Shown here piece after piece: positions 6,977-13,439 of a stretch of DNA of 13,439 nt. A program made the translations under genes and the position numbers. Below the pieces are notes generated by a model. The model was not told where the DNA came from and ran no database searches. It saw only the letters and a program-made list of their open reading frames with translations. Position 1 is the first letter of the stretch. Each line of letters opens with the position of its first letter. Source of the stretch: Clostridia bacterium (GTDB lineage Bacteria > Bacillota > Clostridia > CAKSNL01 > HGM11501); assembly GCA_030535815.1 (NCBI GenBank), contig JAUNRD010000018.1, positions 1,144 through 14,582 of the forward strand. Direction: 5' to 3'.

Positions 6977-7005
6977 AGTATATTATAACTGTAAGTTTTT
7001 TTCAA
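6977..7005 (-). promoter_or_regulatory. Candidate promoter for the RpiR-type regulator
   Basis: On the minus strand TTGAAA (7005-7000), 17 bp and TATACT (6982-6977) form a reasonable SigA promoter. The start would lie near 6970, giving a very short leader that begins at the GGAGG site. An alternative -10, TATAAT at 6987-6982, has only a poor -35. The exact start is therefore uncertain. Confidence 0.5.
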
Positions 7006-7012
7006 GATATTT

Positions 7013-7027
7013 TGTAACAAAGTTACA
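7013..7027. promoter_or_regulatory. 15-bp palindrome TGTAACAAAGTTACA, candidate RpiR-family operator
   Basis: TGTAAC and GTTACA are perfect inverted arms around AAA. The site lies in the 134-bp divergent region, 5 bp upstream of the -35 of the amino-sugar operon and 7 bp upstream of the regulator's own -35. HexR, a proteobacterial RpiR-family protein, binds TGTAATTAAATTACA, which shares the TGTAA-N5-TTACA plan. Assignment to the regulator at 6142-6957 is inference from family and position. Confidence 0.7.
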
Positions 7028-7032
7028 TTTTA

Positions 7033-7061
7033 TTGACACAAACTCTTGCACATAGTAAAAT
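7033..7061 (+). promoter_or_regulatory. SigA promoter of the amino-sugar salvage operon
   Basis: TTGACA (7033-7038), a 17-bp spacer and TAAAAT (7056-7061) lie 30 bp upstream of the kinase ATG. The palindrome at 7013-7027 abuts it on the upstream side, a position where a dimer could hinder polymerase or recruit it. Confidence 0.82.
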
Positions 7062-7091
7062 TTATATATATCTTTTAAAAGGAGGCGCACT

Positions 7092-8012
7092 ATGCATTAC
7101 CTCATAATAGATTCGGGCGGAAGCAAAACAGAGCTTGCCATATTTTCTTATCCTTCGGAAATACCATTAAAAACCATTCGCTCTGCGGGCTTCGGTATTC
7201 CTTCTGATTCGGGCGAAATAATAGAAGAGCTTTATAACATTCTTTGTGAAATAAAAAAAGATTTTGCACTTTCGCATATTGCGGTAAACCTGGGCGGAAA
7301 GAACACAGAAAGCTTTTCTCTTACACTGAAAGCCGTTTTTCCCGATGTTAAAATCTATATTTTCCGCGAAAGCGACGGTACTGCGGCACTTTCCCTTGCT
7401 GAAAAGCACGGCTGTGACATAGTGCTTTTACTTGGTACGGGAAGCATTGCCATCGGCAAAAACGGAAATGAGAAAATCGTAACAGGCGGCTGGGGAATGA
7501 ACATAGGTGACGGCGGAAGCGGATATGACATCGGCTTATCCGCCATACGACACACTCTTTATTCGCTGGATGACACAAAAGAGCTTTCCCTTCTTGCAAA
7601 GGAAATAGCTCACCTTTCAGCACCCATTGAAAAATGTGCCGACATAGGGAAAATAAGGGACATCCGTGACAGCGTAAGAAGTGATATAAGCTATGCAACA
7701 CGCTCTGAAATTGCAGCATATTCAAAAATTGTTTTTAAAATGTGCGAAAAGGGCGATGCTGCCGCACTTAAAATTATGTGTGAGGCGGGCGAAAAAATGG
7801 CCGATCTTGCCATTTTGAGTGCAAGAAAGCTTTGCCTTGAAAAAATTTCCGTAGCGGGATGCGGCGGTCTTATAAACGCCCTTCCCTATTTTAAGGACTC
7901 CTTTGAAAAAAAGGTAAAAGCTTTCTTTCCCGATGCAAGCTTTTACTATAACCCTTCGGGAGTTTTTGAAGGAACCAAAGAATTTTTATTAAATGAGATA
8001 AAAGGAGAATAA
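7092..8012 (+). CDS. murK: BadF/BadG-type N-acetylhexosamine kinase (MurK/NagK-like)
   Basis: A 306-residue cytoplasmic sugar kinase of the actin-like ATPase superfamily. The phosphate-1 loop is DSGGSKTE (7-14), the phosphate-2 loop LGTGS (114-118) and the adenosine region AGCGGLI (255-261). The NagK-type glycine-rich block GGWGMNIGDGGSGYDIG spans 132-148, and Asp95 in RESDGTAAL is the likely catalytic base. Family members phosphorylate GlcNAc, and MurK of Clostridium acetobutylicum also phosphorylates MurNAc, at O6. The operon partners consume MurNAc-6-P (MurQ) and ManNAc-6-P (NanE), which favours a broad amino-sugar kinase. The symbol murK rests on this context and not on a diagnostic motif. 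GGAGG at 7081-7085 is spaced 6 nt from the ATG. It is the first gene of the operon, and nanE starts 2 bp after its stop. Confidence 0.88.
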   Translation: MHYLIIDSGGSKTELAIFSYPSEIPLKTIRSAGFGIPSDSGEIIEELYNILCEIKKDFALSHIAVNLGGKNTESFSLTLKAVFPDVKIYIFRESDGTAALSLAEKHGCDIVLLLGTGSIAIGKNGNEKIVTGGWGMNIGDGGSGYDIGLSAIRHTLYSLDDTKELSLLAKEIAHLSAPIEKCADIGKIRDIRDSVRSDISYATRSEIAAYSKIVFKMCEKGDAAALKIMCEAGEKMADLAILSARKLCLEKISVAGCGGLINALPYFKDSFEKKVKAFFPDASFYYNPSGVFEGTKEFLLNEIKGE

Positions 8013-8014
8013 CT

Positions 8015-8701
8015 ATGTTTCCAAAAGGATTGATTGTATCAAGTCAGGCTTTGGAGGGTAATCCCTTACGAAACCCGGAATATCTTGCCGTTATGGCAGA
8101 AGCGGCGGTAATAGGCGGTGCAAAAGCCATAAGAGCCAATGGTTATGAGGATATTTCCGCCATAAGAAAAAGAGTTTCCGTCCCGATTATCGGAATCGAT
8201 AAAAGGAAGGATGAAACGGGCCACACCATAATAACCCCCGACATTGACGGTGTTGCCAGAATAATCGATGCTGGGGCAACAATTATTGCCCTTGATGCAA
8301 CAGTGCAAAAAAGCAGCATAAAGGGCGATCCCTACGAGCTTATAAGAAAGATTCACGAAAGGTTCGGCATTCAGGTTATGGCGGATATTTCCACCCTTGA
8401 GGAAGCAAAAATGGCATCCGAGGCAGGGGCTGACGCGGTTTCCACCACCCTTTCGGGCTATGTTCCGGGGGCTTTATATGCTCCTTGTGACAAATACGTT
8501 CCCGATTTTTCACTTCTCCGTGAAATACTTGATGCACGCCTTTCCGCAAAGCTTGTGGCAGAGGGCCGCTTCTGGAGAATTGAGGATGTAAAAAAGGCCT
8601 TTGATATGGGCATCCACGCCATGGTAATCGGAAAAGCCATCACAAACCCCATGGCAATTACCACCTATTTCAACAGCGTAATAGAGGGGGACGTAAAATG
8701 A
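8015..8701 (+). CDS. nanE: N-acetylmannosamine-6-phosphate 2-epimerase NanE
   Basis: A 228-residue TIM-barrel enzyme, the usual NanE length. It interconverts ManNAc-6-P and GlcNAc-6-P in the cytoplasm. Visible family marks are GLIVSSQALEGNPL near the N-terminus, GGAKAIRANG (34-43) and PIIGIDKR (57-64), where Lys63 matches the catalytic lysine of the family. LVAEGRFW (180-187) follows, with Glu183 matching the second catalytic residue, and MVIGKAITNP (203-212) is the phosphate-binding end. The AAAGGAG site overlaps the last codons of the kinase gene. The stop overlaps the murQ start by 4 bp (ATGA). NanE usually accompanies a sialic acid lyase and ManNAc kinase; here the neighbours are MurNAc enzymes and no lyase is in the window, so its ManNAc source is unclear. 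Confidence 0.95.
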   Translation: MFPKGLIVSSQALEGNPLRNPEYLAVMAEAAVIGGAKAIRANGYEDISAIRKRVSVPIIGIDKRKDETGHTIITPDIDGVARIIDAGATIIALDATVQKSSIKGDPYELIRKIHERFGIQVMADISTLEEAKMASEAGADAVSTTLSGYVPGALYAPCDKYVPDFSLLREILDARLSAKLVAEGRFWRIEDVKKAFDMGIHAMVIGKAITNPMAITTYFNSVIEGDVK

Positions 8702-9507
8702 ACACAGAATCGGTAAACGAAAAAACAACCCTGATATCGGATAGCTCCACCGAGGACGTTCTTTATATGATAAATGATGAGGATGCCCTTGTCCCCGGAA
8801 TTGTGAGAAACCTTATTCCGAAAATTTCCCTTCTGGTTGACGAAGCGGTAAAGGCGGTCAAAAACGGAGGTAAAATTGTTTACTGCGGTGCGGGTACCAG
8901 CGGAAGGTTAGCCGTTGCCGATGCGGCAGAATGCCCTCCCACCTACGGTGCTGATCCCGAAATGATTTCCGCCGTAATTGCAGGCGGCATAGGCGCCATT
9001 GTAAATGCTTCCGAGGGCTGTGAAGACAGCGAAAAAGCCGCAAAGGATGCCTTTATTTCAAAAAACATCAAAAAGGGCGATGTTGTTATCGGAATTTCCG
9101 CATCGGGCAATGCTCCCTTTGTAGCCACATTTATGGCTGAAGCAAAAAAGGCGGGCTGCTTTGTCGGTGCAATAGTAAACAACGAAGGCACTAAAATGGC
9201 CAAGATAGCAGACCTCACCATAGAATCGCTGACGGGAGCCGAGGTTATCAAGGGCTCCACCCGAATGAAGGCAGGTACAAGTCAGAAGCTGATACTCAAT
9301 ATGTTTTCCACCGCATTTTTCATTAAAAGCGGCTATACCTACAAAAACTATATGGTAAATATGGTGACATCAAATACCAAGCTAAAAAAGCGTGCCGTTA
9401 CAATGGTCTCAGAAATACTCGGGCTTGATTTTGAAAAATCCGGGCAACTTCTTTCCGAAAACGGATGGAATGTAAGGCGTGCCATAAACGCATACGATAA
9501 GGAGTGA
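8698..9507 (+). CDS. murQ: N-acetylmuramic acid 6-phosphate etherase MurQ
   Basis: A 269-residue SIS-domain lyase that cleaves the D-lactyl ether of MurNAc-6-P to give GlcNAc-6-P and D-lactate. The SIS motif is YCGAGTSGRL (62-71). DAAECPPTYG (75-84) carries Glu78 and ASEGCEDS (104-111) carries Glu106, the positions of the two catalytic glutamates described for Escherichia coli MurQ. ISASGNAP (123-130) and GSTRMKAGTSQKLILNM (176-192) are further signatures. The protein is about 30 residues shorter than E. coli MurQ. Its N-terminus lacks the usual TExRN pattern (here VNEKTTLIS), and the C-terminal helical region is reduced but keeps the ENGWNVRRAI end. ATGA overlap with nanE suggests coupled translation, and the next gene starts 4 bp after its stop. 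Confidence 0.95.
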   Translation: MNTESVNEKTTLISDSSTEDVLYMINDEDALVPGIVRNLIPKISLLVDEAVKAVKNGGKIVYCGAGTSGRLAVADAAECPPTYGADPEMISAVIAGGIGAIVNASEGCEDSEKAAKDAFISKNIKKGDVVIGISASGNAPFVATFMAEAKKAGCFVGAIVNNEGTKMAKIADLTIESLTGAEVIKGSTRMKAGTSQKLILNMFSTAFFIKSGYTYKNYMVNMVTSNTKLKKRAVTMVSEILGLDFEKSGQLLSENGWNVRRAINAYDKE

Positions 9508-9511
9508 TTGT

Positions 9512-11620
9512 ATGACTGTAAGAATTAAAGACGGTGCCTTTTTAACGGGTGCCATGTATGCCCCCTTTTGCCGTACCGTATCTCCCCCTATGGAAGAATG
9601 GGAAAATGACATAAAAAATATGGCAGATGCAGGCTTTACCTGTGCCCACGGCTTTGCCGAGTGGCATGACATTGAATACGAAAAGGGAAAGTTTGACTTT
9701 ACAAAAATTGATTATTTCATCGAGCTTTGCACAAAGTACGGCATAATTCCCCTTGTAAACGTGGCAACGCAAAACAACGTGGGATTTTACTCCCCCCGCT
9801 GGCTGATGGAGGAAAACAGAGGTAAAAGTCAGGGCTTTACCGACAACAACGGAAGCTACGATATGCATATGCAGTTCACCGTGTGCTGTATTGACGATCC
9901 CGCATATTTAGAATACGCCCACCGATATTTAAGGGAAGTTGCCCGCCATTTTGCGGGAGATTCCCGCGTGGCGGGCTTTGTCCTCTGGGGTGAGCCTGTA
10001 TTATTCCGCCCGGGAAATTATGATTCCTTCATCTGTTACTGTCCCCACACAATCGCCCGTTTCCGTAAGTGGTTAAAAGAAAAATACAAATCCATTGACG
10101 ATCTTAACAAATTCTGGGCATCGGAAGGGCCTTCGGATTTTGCTTCCTTTGACGCGGTTTATCCCCCCACCGGCACAAGCCGTCAGCGGGGAGGCTATAC
10201 CTCCTGGGAGGATTTCAGAAGCTTTATGGAAGAAAATCTGGCCTCTCACATTAAAGATGCGGACAGAATATTTAAAGAAAACGGAGCAAATCAGCCCACC
10301 ATCTGCGAAATGCTTACGGGAATTCAAAACAGTATTGACTCCTGGAAACTGGCAGAGTGTTGCGACATAATCGGCATAAGCTGCTTTATCAGACCATCCA
10401 GGCAAACCGCACTTTATATGGCGATGTCCGAAAGCCTTGCAAAATCCCTTTCCAAATCCACCTTTGTAATCGAAGCGCAGGGGGGCTCCCTTCGCTATAT
10501 CGACCCCAAGTCGCCTTCGCTTAATGAGCTTACCACCACCCTTCTTCAGAGGGCAGGCTACGGCACCAAGGGACTTATGTACTGGTGCTGGCGTCCGAGG
10601 CAGAGCGACCTGGAAGGTAACGATTTCGGCTTAACCCGCCCCGACGGAACAGTGAGAAAGAAAACCTTAAAGCTTGCCGGGTTTTCAAAAAAACTTGAAT
10701 CGCTTTTTCCCGAAACCTACGAAAAGGCGGAGCATTATTCCGAGGTATGCATTTATCAGGACCAGTCCGTAAATCACATAATGGGTCCCGACAATATGAA
10801 GTCCTATCACTTAAATGCCGTGGTTGGCGCAAATTTTGCACTTTCAGATCTGCACATCCCTTCGGATTTTATATGTGCAAAGGAAATATTAAAAGGCTCA
10901 CTTTCACGTTATAAGGTGTTAATCCTCCCCTGTTCCTATGTGCTTTCCGAAGCTGTGGCTGAAAAAATAGCGGAATTTACAAAAAACGGCGGAACGGTTA
11001 TCGCCGACTATCTCCTTGCCGATAAAAAGGTGGGAGGTCTTTGCTATACCAATATGCCTGCCGATTTCGAGACGATGTTCGGCATTGAAAAGGAAGATAT
11101 ATTATTTATCGAACATCCTTCCCAGCTTTCGGAAAACGACCTTGGCATAAGGTTAAAGACCGTGATTGAGGAGCTGGATGTAAAAGATGCAAAAGTTTTA
11201 AAAACCTGGCACGATATGCCGATAGTCACGAAGAAAACCTACGGAAAGGGAACGGCCTTTTACATTGCATCACAGATTTTTTACACTTACGCAACAGAGC
11301 TTGATAAGGATATAAGAAAAACACTTAAGGATATTTTTGCTCATGCCGGTCTTTCCTCTCTTATCACCCTTGAAAAAGCTGATGAAGAAACAAACTCTCC
11401 CTTGATAAGCGCCATACTTTGTGACAGGGAAATGCATTTCCCTTCCGTTGTAACCCTGTCAAACACCGCCTTTGGTGAGATTACGGATAAAGCAACACTT
11501 CCCTTTAAGGTAAAAAATTCTCTCGGCGGTGAAATTTTATCAGAAAAGGCCCTTCCCGACGGCAAAACCGAAATTACCTTCCGTTTGGGCGACTTTGAAA
11601 GCATAGCATTTTACAGATAA
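9512..11620 (+). CDS. GH42-like glycoside hydrolase (putative cytoplasmic beta-glycosidase)
   Basis: A 702-residue protein without signal peptide. Residues 1-400 form a GH42-type TIM barrel; family-like stretches include YCPHTIARFRKWLKEKY (176-192) followed by DDLNKFW. The acid/base candidate is Glu161 in VLWGEPV and the nucleophile candidate Glu321 in FVIEAQGG, followed by the typical MYWCWRPRQSDLEG block (356-369). A class I glutaminase-like domain (about 425-610, VLILPCSYVLSEAVAEKI) matches the GH42 trimerisation domain, and a short beta domain ends the protein. The residue before the acid/base Glu is Gly160, whereas GH42 and most clan GH-A enzymes have Asn. The AAGGAGTGA site overlaps the murQ stop and the gap is 4 bp, so it belongs to the salvage operon. 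A role in splitting an imported amino-sugar disaccharide is inferred; beta-galactosidase is the default family activity. Confidence 0.88.
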   Translation: MTVRIKDGAFLTGAMYAPFCRTVSPPMEEWENDIKNMADAGFTCAHGFAEWHDIEYEKGKFDFTKIDYFIELCTKYGIIPLVNVATQNNVGFYSPRWLMEENRGKSQGFTDNNGSYDMHMQFTVCCIDDPAYLEYAHRYLREVARHFAGDSRVAGFVLWGEPVLFRPGNYDSFICYCPHTIARFRKWLKEKYKSIDDLNKFWASEGPSDFASFDAVYPPTGTSRQRGGYTSWEDFRSFMEENLASHIKDADRIFKENGANQPTICEMLTGIQNSIDSWKLAECCDIIGISCFIRPSRQTALYMAMSESLAKSLSKSTFVIEAQGGSLRYIDPKSPSLNELTTTLLQRAGYGTKGLMYWCWRPRQSDLEGNDFGLTRPDGTVRKKTLKLAGFSKKLESLFPETYEKAEHYSEVCIYQDQSVNHIMGPDNMKSYHLNAVVGANFALSDLHIPSDFICAKEILKGSLSRYKVLILPCSYVLSEAVAEKIAEFTKNGGTVIADYLLADKKVGGLCYTNMPADFETMFGIEKEDILFIEHPSQLSENDLGIRLKTVIEELDVKDAKVLKTWHDMPIVTKKTYGKGTAFYIASQIFYTYATELDKDIRKTLKDIFAHAGLSSLITLEKADEETNSPLISAILCDREMHFPSVVTLSNTAFGEITDKATLPFKVKNSLGGEILSEKALPDGKTEITFRLGDFESIAFYR

Positions 11621-11647
11621 AAAGAATAAACAGAAAATAAATTTTCA

Positions 11648-12631
11648 TTAAAGCTTTTGCCTATTTTGAAACAAAATTTTCTGTTCCCTGATAAGGTCAT
11701 AGCATTTAAGCTTGTCATCTTCTAAATTCTCTTCAGAAAGTGACACGGCATTTATTCCGGAGTTTCCATAAGTGGTGTAATAATATATCCCCTTATCGGT
11801 ATTGCAGCAGGATGTATAATGGGTAATTTCATATTTTTCTCCTGCCTTTACCGCACCCCTTATCTGATATACCGAATAAAGAATGTGGAAAAACTGGTTG
11901 ACTATTTCCGACTCGGTATTTCCGAAAACCGAGTTTAGTTTCAAAAAGCTCGTCTTTACAAACCTTGATGCCGAGGATAAATCGCCGGGAAGGGAAAGTC
12001 CTCCCATCCCCTTTGAATAAGGCCTTAAATCAACCTTGTCCGAAAACATATTCTTTGCCTCTTCTGCCGTTGCCGACATATAATTTGTGAGATTGAACAT
12101 CTGCATATCAAACGGCGGGTTATTTGTCAGAACCCCGACAGGCGATTTAAAAACTCTTATTCCGTCCTTTGTCTGTTCCACAGCCACCGCTTCAAATTTA
12201 TCTGCTATTATCCAATGCAGAGGCGACGGTTTCAGCATTTCGTCAAAGGCTTCATTTGTTATGCTCATATTATCAAGCAATCTGACGGCATCCTTTACCG
12301 AGATGCACTGCGTCAATATCCATGGAATAAGCTCAAAGGATGCAACATTACAAGCATCCGCCTTTTCCTCCGTATACTTTGCGCTATACGGAAAATTCAG
12401 CCCTGCCGCACTGAGGCCCGCTTCGTTTGTTGCATCAAAGTACAGCGGAAAGCCTTTTCTTTCAATTCCCATACCGATTATCGCATAATGTTTTTCTATC
12501 TTTTTGCCGTTCCGGAAAGAAAAATTGAAATTTCTTGAGGTAATTATAACCTTCTCTCCGAAAGAATGTTCAAAATCAAGATTTCTTCCAAAATAATTAT
12601 CCTTAACCGTAACAGAAATTGCCGTACACAA
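11648..12631 (-). CDS. Choloylglycine hydrolase family enzyme, bile-salt-hydrolase type
   Basis: A 327-residue cytoplasmic N-terminal-nucleophile hydrolase of the linear-amide C-N hydrolase family. The start is the TTG at 12631, with AAAGGAG (12646-12640) 8 nt upstream. This gives MCTAISV, so removal of Met exposes the catalytic Cys2. The open frame extends 13 codons further, but that would bury the nucleophile. The full catalytic set of bile salt hydrolases is visible: Cys2, Arg16 and Asp19 (FGRNLD), Asn79 (GLNFP), Asn170/171 (LTNNP) and Arg223 (SASRF). Asn at the 79 position with GLNFP is typical of bile salt hydrolases; penicillin V acylases usually have Tyr there. The likely reaction is hydrolysis of glycine- or taurine-conjugated bile acids; acylase activity on other amides is possible. 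It converges on the GH42-like gene with a 27-bp gap and follows the purC terminator. No convincing promoter was found. Confidence 0.92.
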   Translation of the reverse strand: MCTAISVTVKDNYFGRNLDFEHSFGEKVIITSRNFNFSFRNGKKIEKHYAIIGMGIERKGFPLYFDATNEAGLSAAGLNFPYSAKYTEEKADACNVASFELIPWILTQCISVKDAVRLLDNMSITNEAFDEMLKPSPLHWIIADKFEAVAVEQTKDGIRVFKSPVGVLTNNPPFDMQMFNLTNYMSATAEEAKNMFSDKVDLRPYSKGMGGLSLPGDLSSASRFVKTSFLKLNSVFGNTESEIVNQFFHILYSVYQIRGAVKAGEKYEITHYTSCCNTDKGIYYYTTYGNSGINAVSLSEENLEDDKLKCYDLIREQKILFQNRQKL

Positions 12632-12686
12632 AGATATCACTCCTTTAAGGTAGTCTGTGCACTTAGGCAAAATTTAATCATACAAA

Positions 12687-12725
12687 CAAAAAACCGCCTG
12701 CCATAAAACCCTGGCAAGCGGTTTT
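12687..12725 (-). terminator. Intrinsic terminator after purC
   Basis: On the minus strand CCGCTTGCCA (12721-12712) pairs with TGGCAGGCGG (12703-12694), with one G-U pair, around an 8-nt loop. A TTTTTTGTTT run follows. It begins 13 bp after the purC stop and separates purC from the bile-salt-hydrolase-type gene, which therefore should have its own promoter. Confidence 0.9.
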
Positions 12726-12737
12726 AACTTTTAATAA

Positions 12738-13421
12738 TTACTTGGAAAGAATAATCTTTGTAAGCTCAACGGGATCAACAATCTTACCGTCCTTGTAAAC
12801 TCTCATATTACCGGAAGCGATTTCGTCGATTAATATAACCTCGCCGTTGTTGTATCCGAATTCAAACTTGATATCCCAAAGGTCAAGTCCCATGGTCTTT
12901 AAATCGTCTGCAACGATTTTTGTAATCTTCAATGTCTGCTCCTTCATGCTCTGGAACATCTCAAGGCTCATTACGCCAAGAGCAGCCAAGCCTTCTGCAG
13001 TTACTAACGGATCGCCCTTTTCATCGTTTTTAAATGTACATTCAACATATCCTCCGGGAATGGGTGTTCCGTCTTCGATATATTCGCCGTATCTTCTGAT
13101 AAAGCTTCCTGTTGCAACAAGGCGGCAGATAACTTCAAGTCCGTGACCGAAAACCTTGCCGGGAAGAACCTCCATTGTTGCATCCTCGATATTTGCAGAA
13201 ACATAGTGAGTTTTGATGCCTGCTTTTTTGAGAAGCTCAAAATATCTTATGGATGTTTCAAGATTTGCCTTTCCGATACCCTCGATTGTAAGACCTACGG
13301 AGTTTTCACCGGGATCGAAAACGCCGTCTTTGCCTGTGCAATCGTCCTTGAACTTAAGCATTACATTGCCGTTGTCAAGAGAATATACGTCCTTTGTTTT
13401 GCCTTCATAAATTTTTTTCAT
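12738..13421 (-). CDS. purC: Phosphoribosylaminoimidazole-succinocarboxamide synthase PurC
   Basis: A complete 227-residue SAICAR synthetase, close to the usual bacterial length. It joins CAIR and L-aspartate using ATP in de novo purine synthesis, in the cytoplasm. Family marks are the N-terminal KIYEGKTKDVYSL (3-15), GLEVICRLVATGSFIRRYG (94-112, the core IxRxxATGS block), FKNDEKGDPLV (130-140), and DLWDIKFEFG (180-189) followed by LIDEI (197-201). The final signature, usually DEI/LSPDTxR, here reads DEIASGNMR, a divergent form. The ATG at 13421 follows AAAAGGAGTG (13438-13429). The upstream promoter lies outside the window, and a terminator 13 bp downstream ends the unit. No other pur gene is visible here. 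Confidence 0.94.
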   Translation of the reverse strand: MKKIYEGKTKDVYSLDNGNVMLKFKDDCTGKDGVFDPGENSVGLTIEGIGKANLETSIRYFELLKKAGIKTHYVSANIEDATMEVLPGKVFGHGLEVICRLVATGSFIRRYGEYIEDGTPIPGGYVECTFKNDEKGDPLVTAEGLAALGVMSLEMFQSMKEQTLKITKIVADDLKTMGLDLWDIKFEFGYNNGEVILIDEIASGNMRVYKDGKIVDPVELTKIILSK

Positions 13422-13439
13422 ATACCAACACTCCTTTTG

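Noticed and set aside
11621..11690. Possible terminator between the convergent GH42-like and bile-salt-hydrolase-type genes
   Set aside because: Only a 6-bp AT-rich stem (GAAAAT/ATTTTC, 2-nt loop) and a distant weak match were seen; neither forms a credible intrinsic terminator.
12087..12488. A 133-codon plus-strand open frame inside the bile-salt-hydrolase-type gene
   Set aside because: Antisense to a gene with a full catalytic residue set; no ribosome binding site or recognisable protein.
12647..12690. Promoter for the bile-salt-hydrolase-type gene
   Set aside because: A promoter is expected because a terminator separates this gene from purC, but no -35/-10 pair with acceptable spacing was found by eye.

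Overview
The window reads as chromosomal DNA of a low-to-moderate-GC Gram-positive bacterium of the class Clostridia, probably a gut-associated, largely uncultured lineage. This is inferred from near-consensus SigA promoters (four of the six called have TTGACA or TTGACG with 17-bp spacers), AAAGGAGG-type ribosome binding sites, an FMN-riboswitch-controlled ECF riboflavin transporter subunit, SHOCT-domain membrane proteins, a copper-amine-oxidase-N-like secreted protein and a bile-salt-hydrolase-type enzyme. No mobile element, CRISPR array, tRNA or rRNA was seen.

Layout. (1) 1-876, minus: a Gfo/Idh/MocA oxidoreductase, cut off at its 3' end by the window edge, divergent from an AraC-family regulator (1033-1851, plus). 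Two near-consensus promoters flank a 10-bp direct repeat with a 21-bp period, a good candidate operator. (2) 1931-3102, plus: two overlapping small membrane proteins, each ending in a SHOCT domain, closed by a strong terminator at 3118-3150. (3) 6083 down to 3204, minus: a consensus promoter, an FMN riboswitch with terminator hairpin, ribU, then two tightly spaced genes. The first is a secreted protein with two copper-amine-oxidase-N-like repeats and an SH3-like end. The second is a hypothetical protein that may be a degenerate FtsZ/tubulin-like domain. (4) 6142-6957, minus, divergent from 7092-11620, plus: an RpiR/SIS regulator facing an amino-sugar operon of kinase (MurK/NagK type), nanE, murQ and a cytoplasmic GH42-like glycosidase. 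The shared intergenic region holds a perfect 15-bp palindrome of the TGTAA-N5-TTACA type. (5) 12631-11648, minus: a choloylglycine hydrolase family enzyme whose TTG start places the catalytic Cys at position 2. (6) 13421-12738, minus: purC, followed by a terminator.

How the genes work together. The central operon is a salvage pathway. The kinase phosphorylates amino sugars, MurQ turns MurNAc-6-P into GlcNAc-6-P plus D-lactate, NanE turns ManNAc-6-P into GlcNAc-6-P, and the RpiR protein probably senses a sugar phosphate. The unexplained partner is the intracellular GH42-like enzyme, which carries Gly instead of the usual Asn before the presumed acid/base Glu. No sialate lyase, transporter, nagA or nagB lies in the window, so the ManNAc-6-P source is open; cell-wall material is one possibility. 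The riboswitch operon is the second unusual unit, because it may place two genes of unknown role under flavin control.
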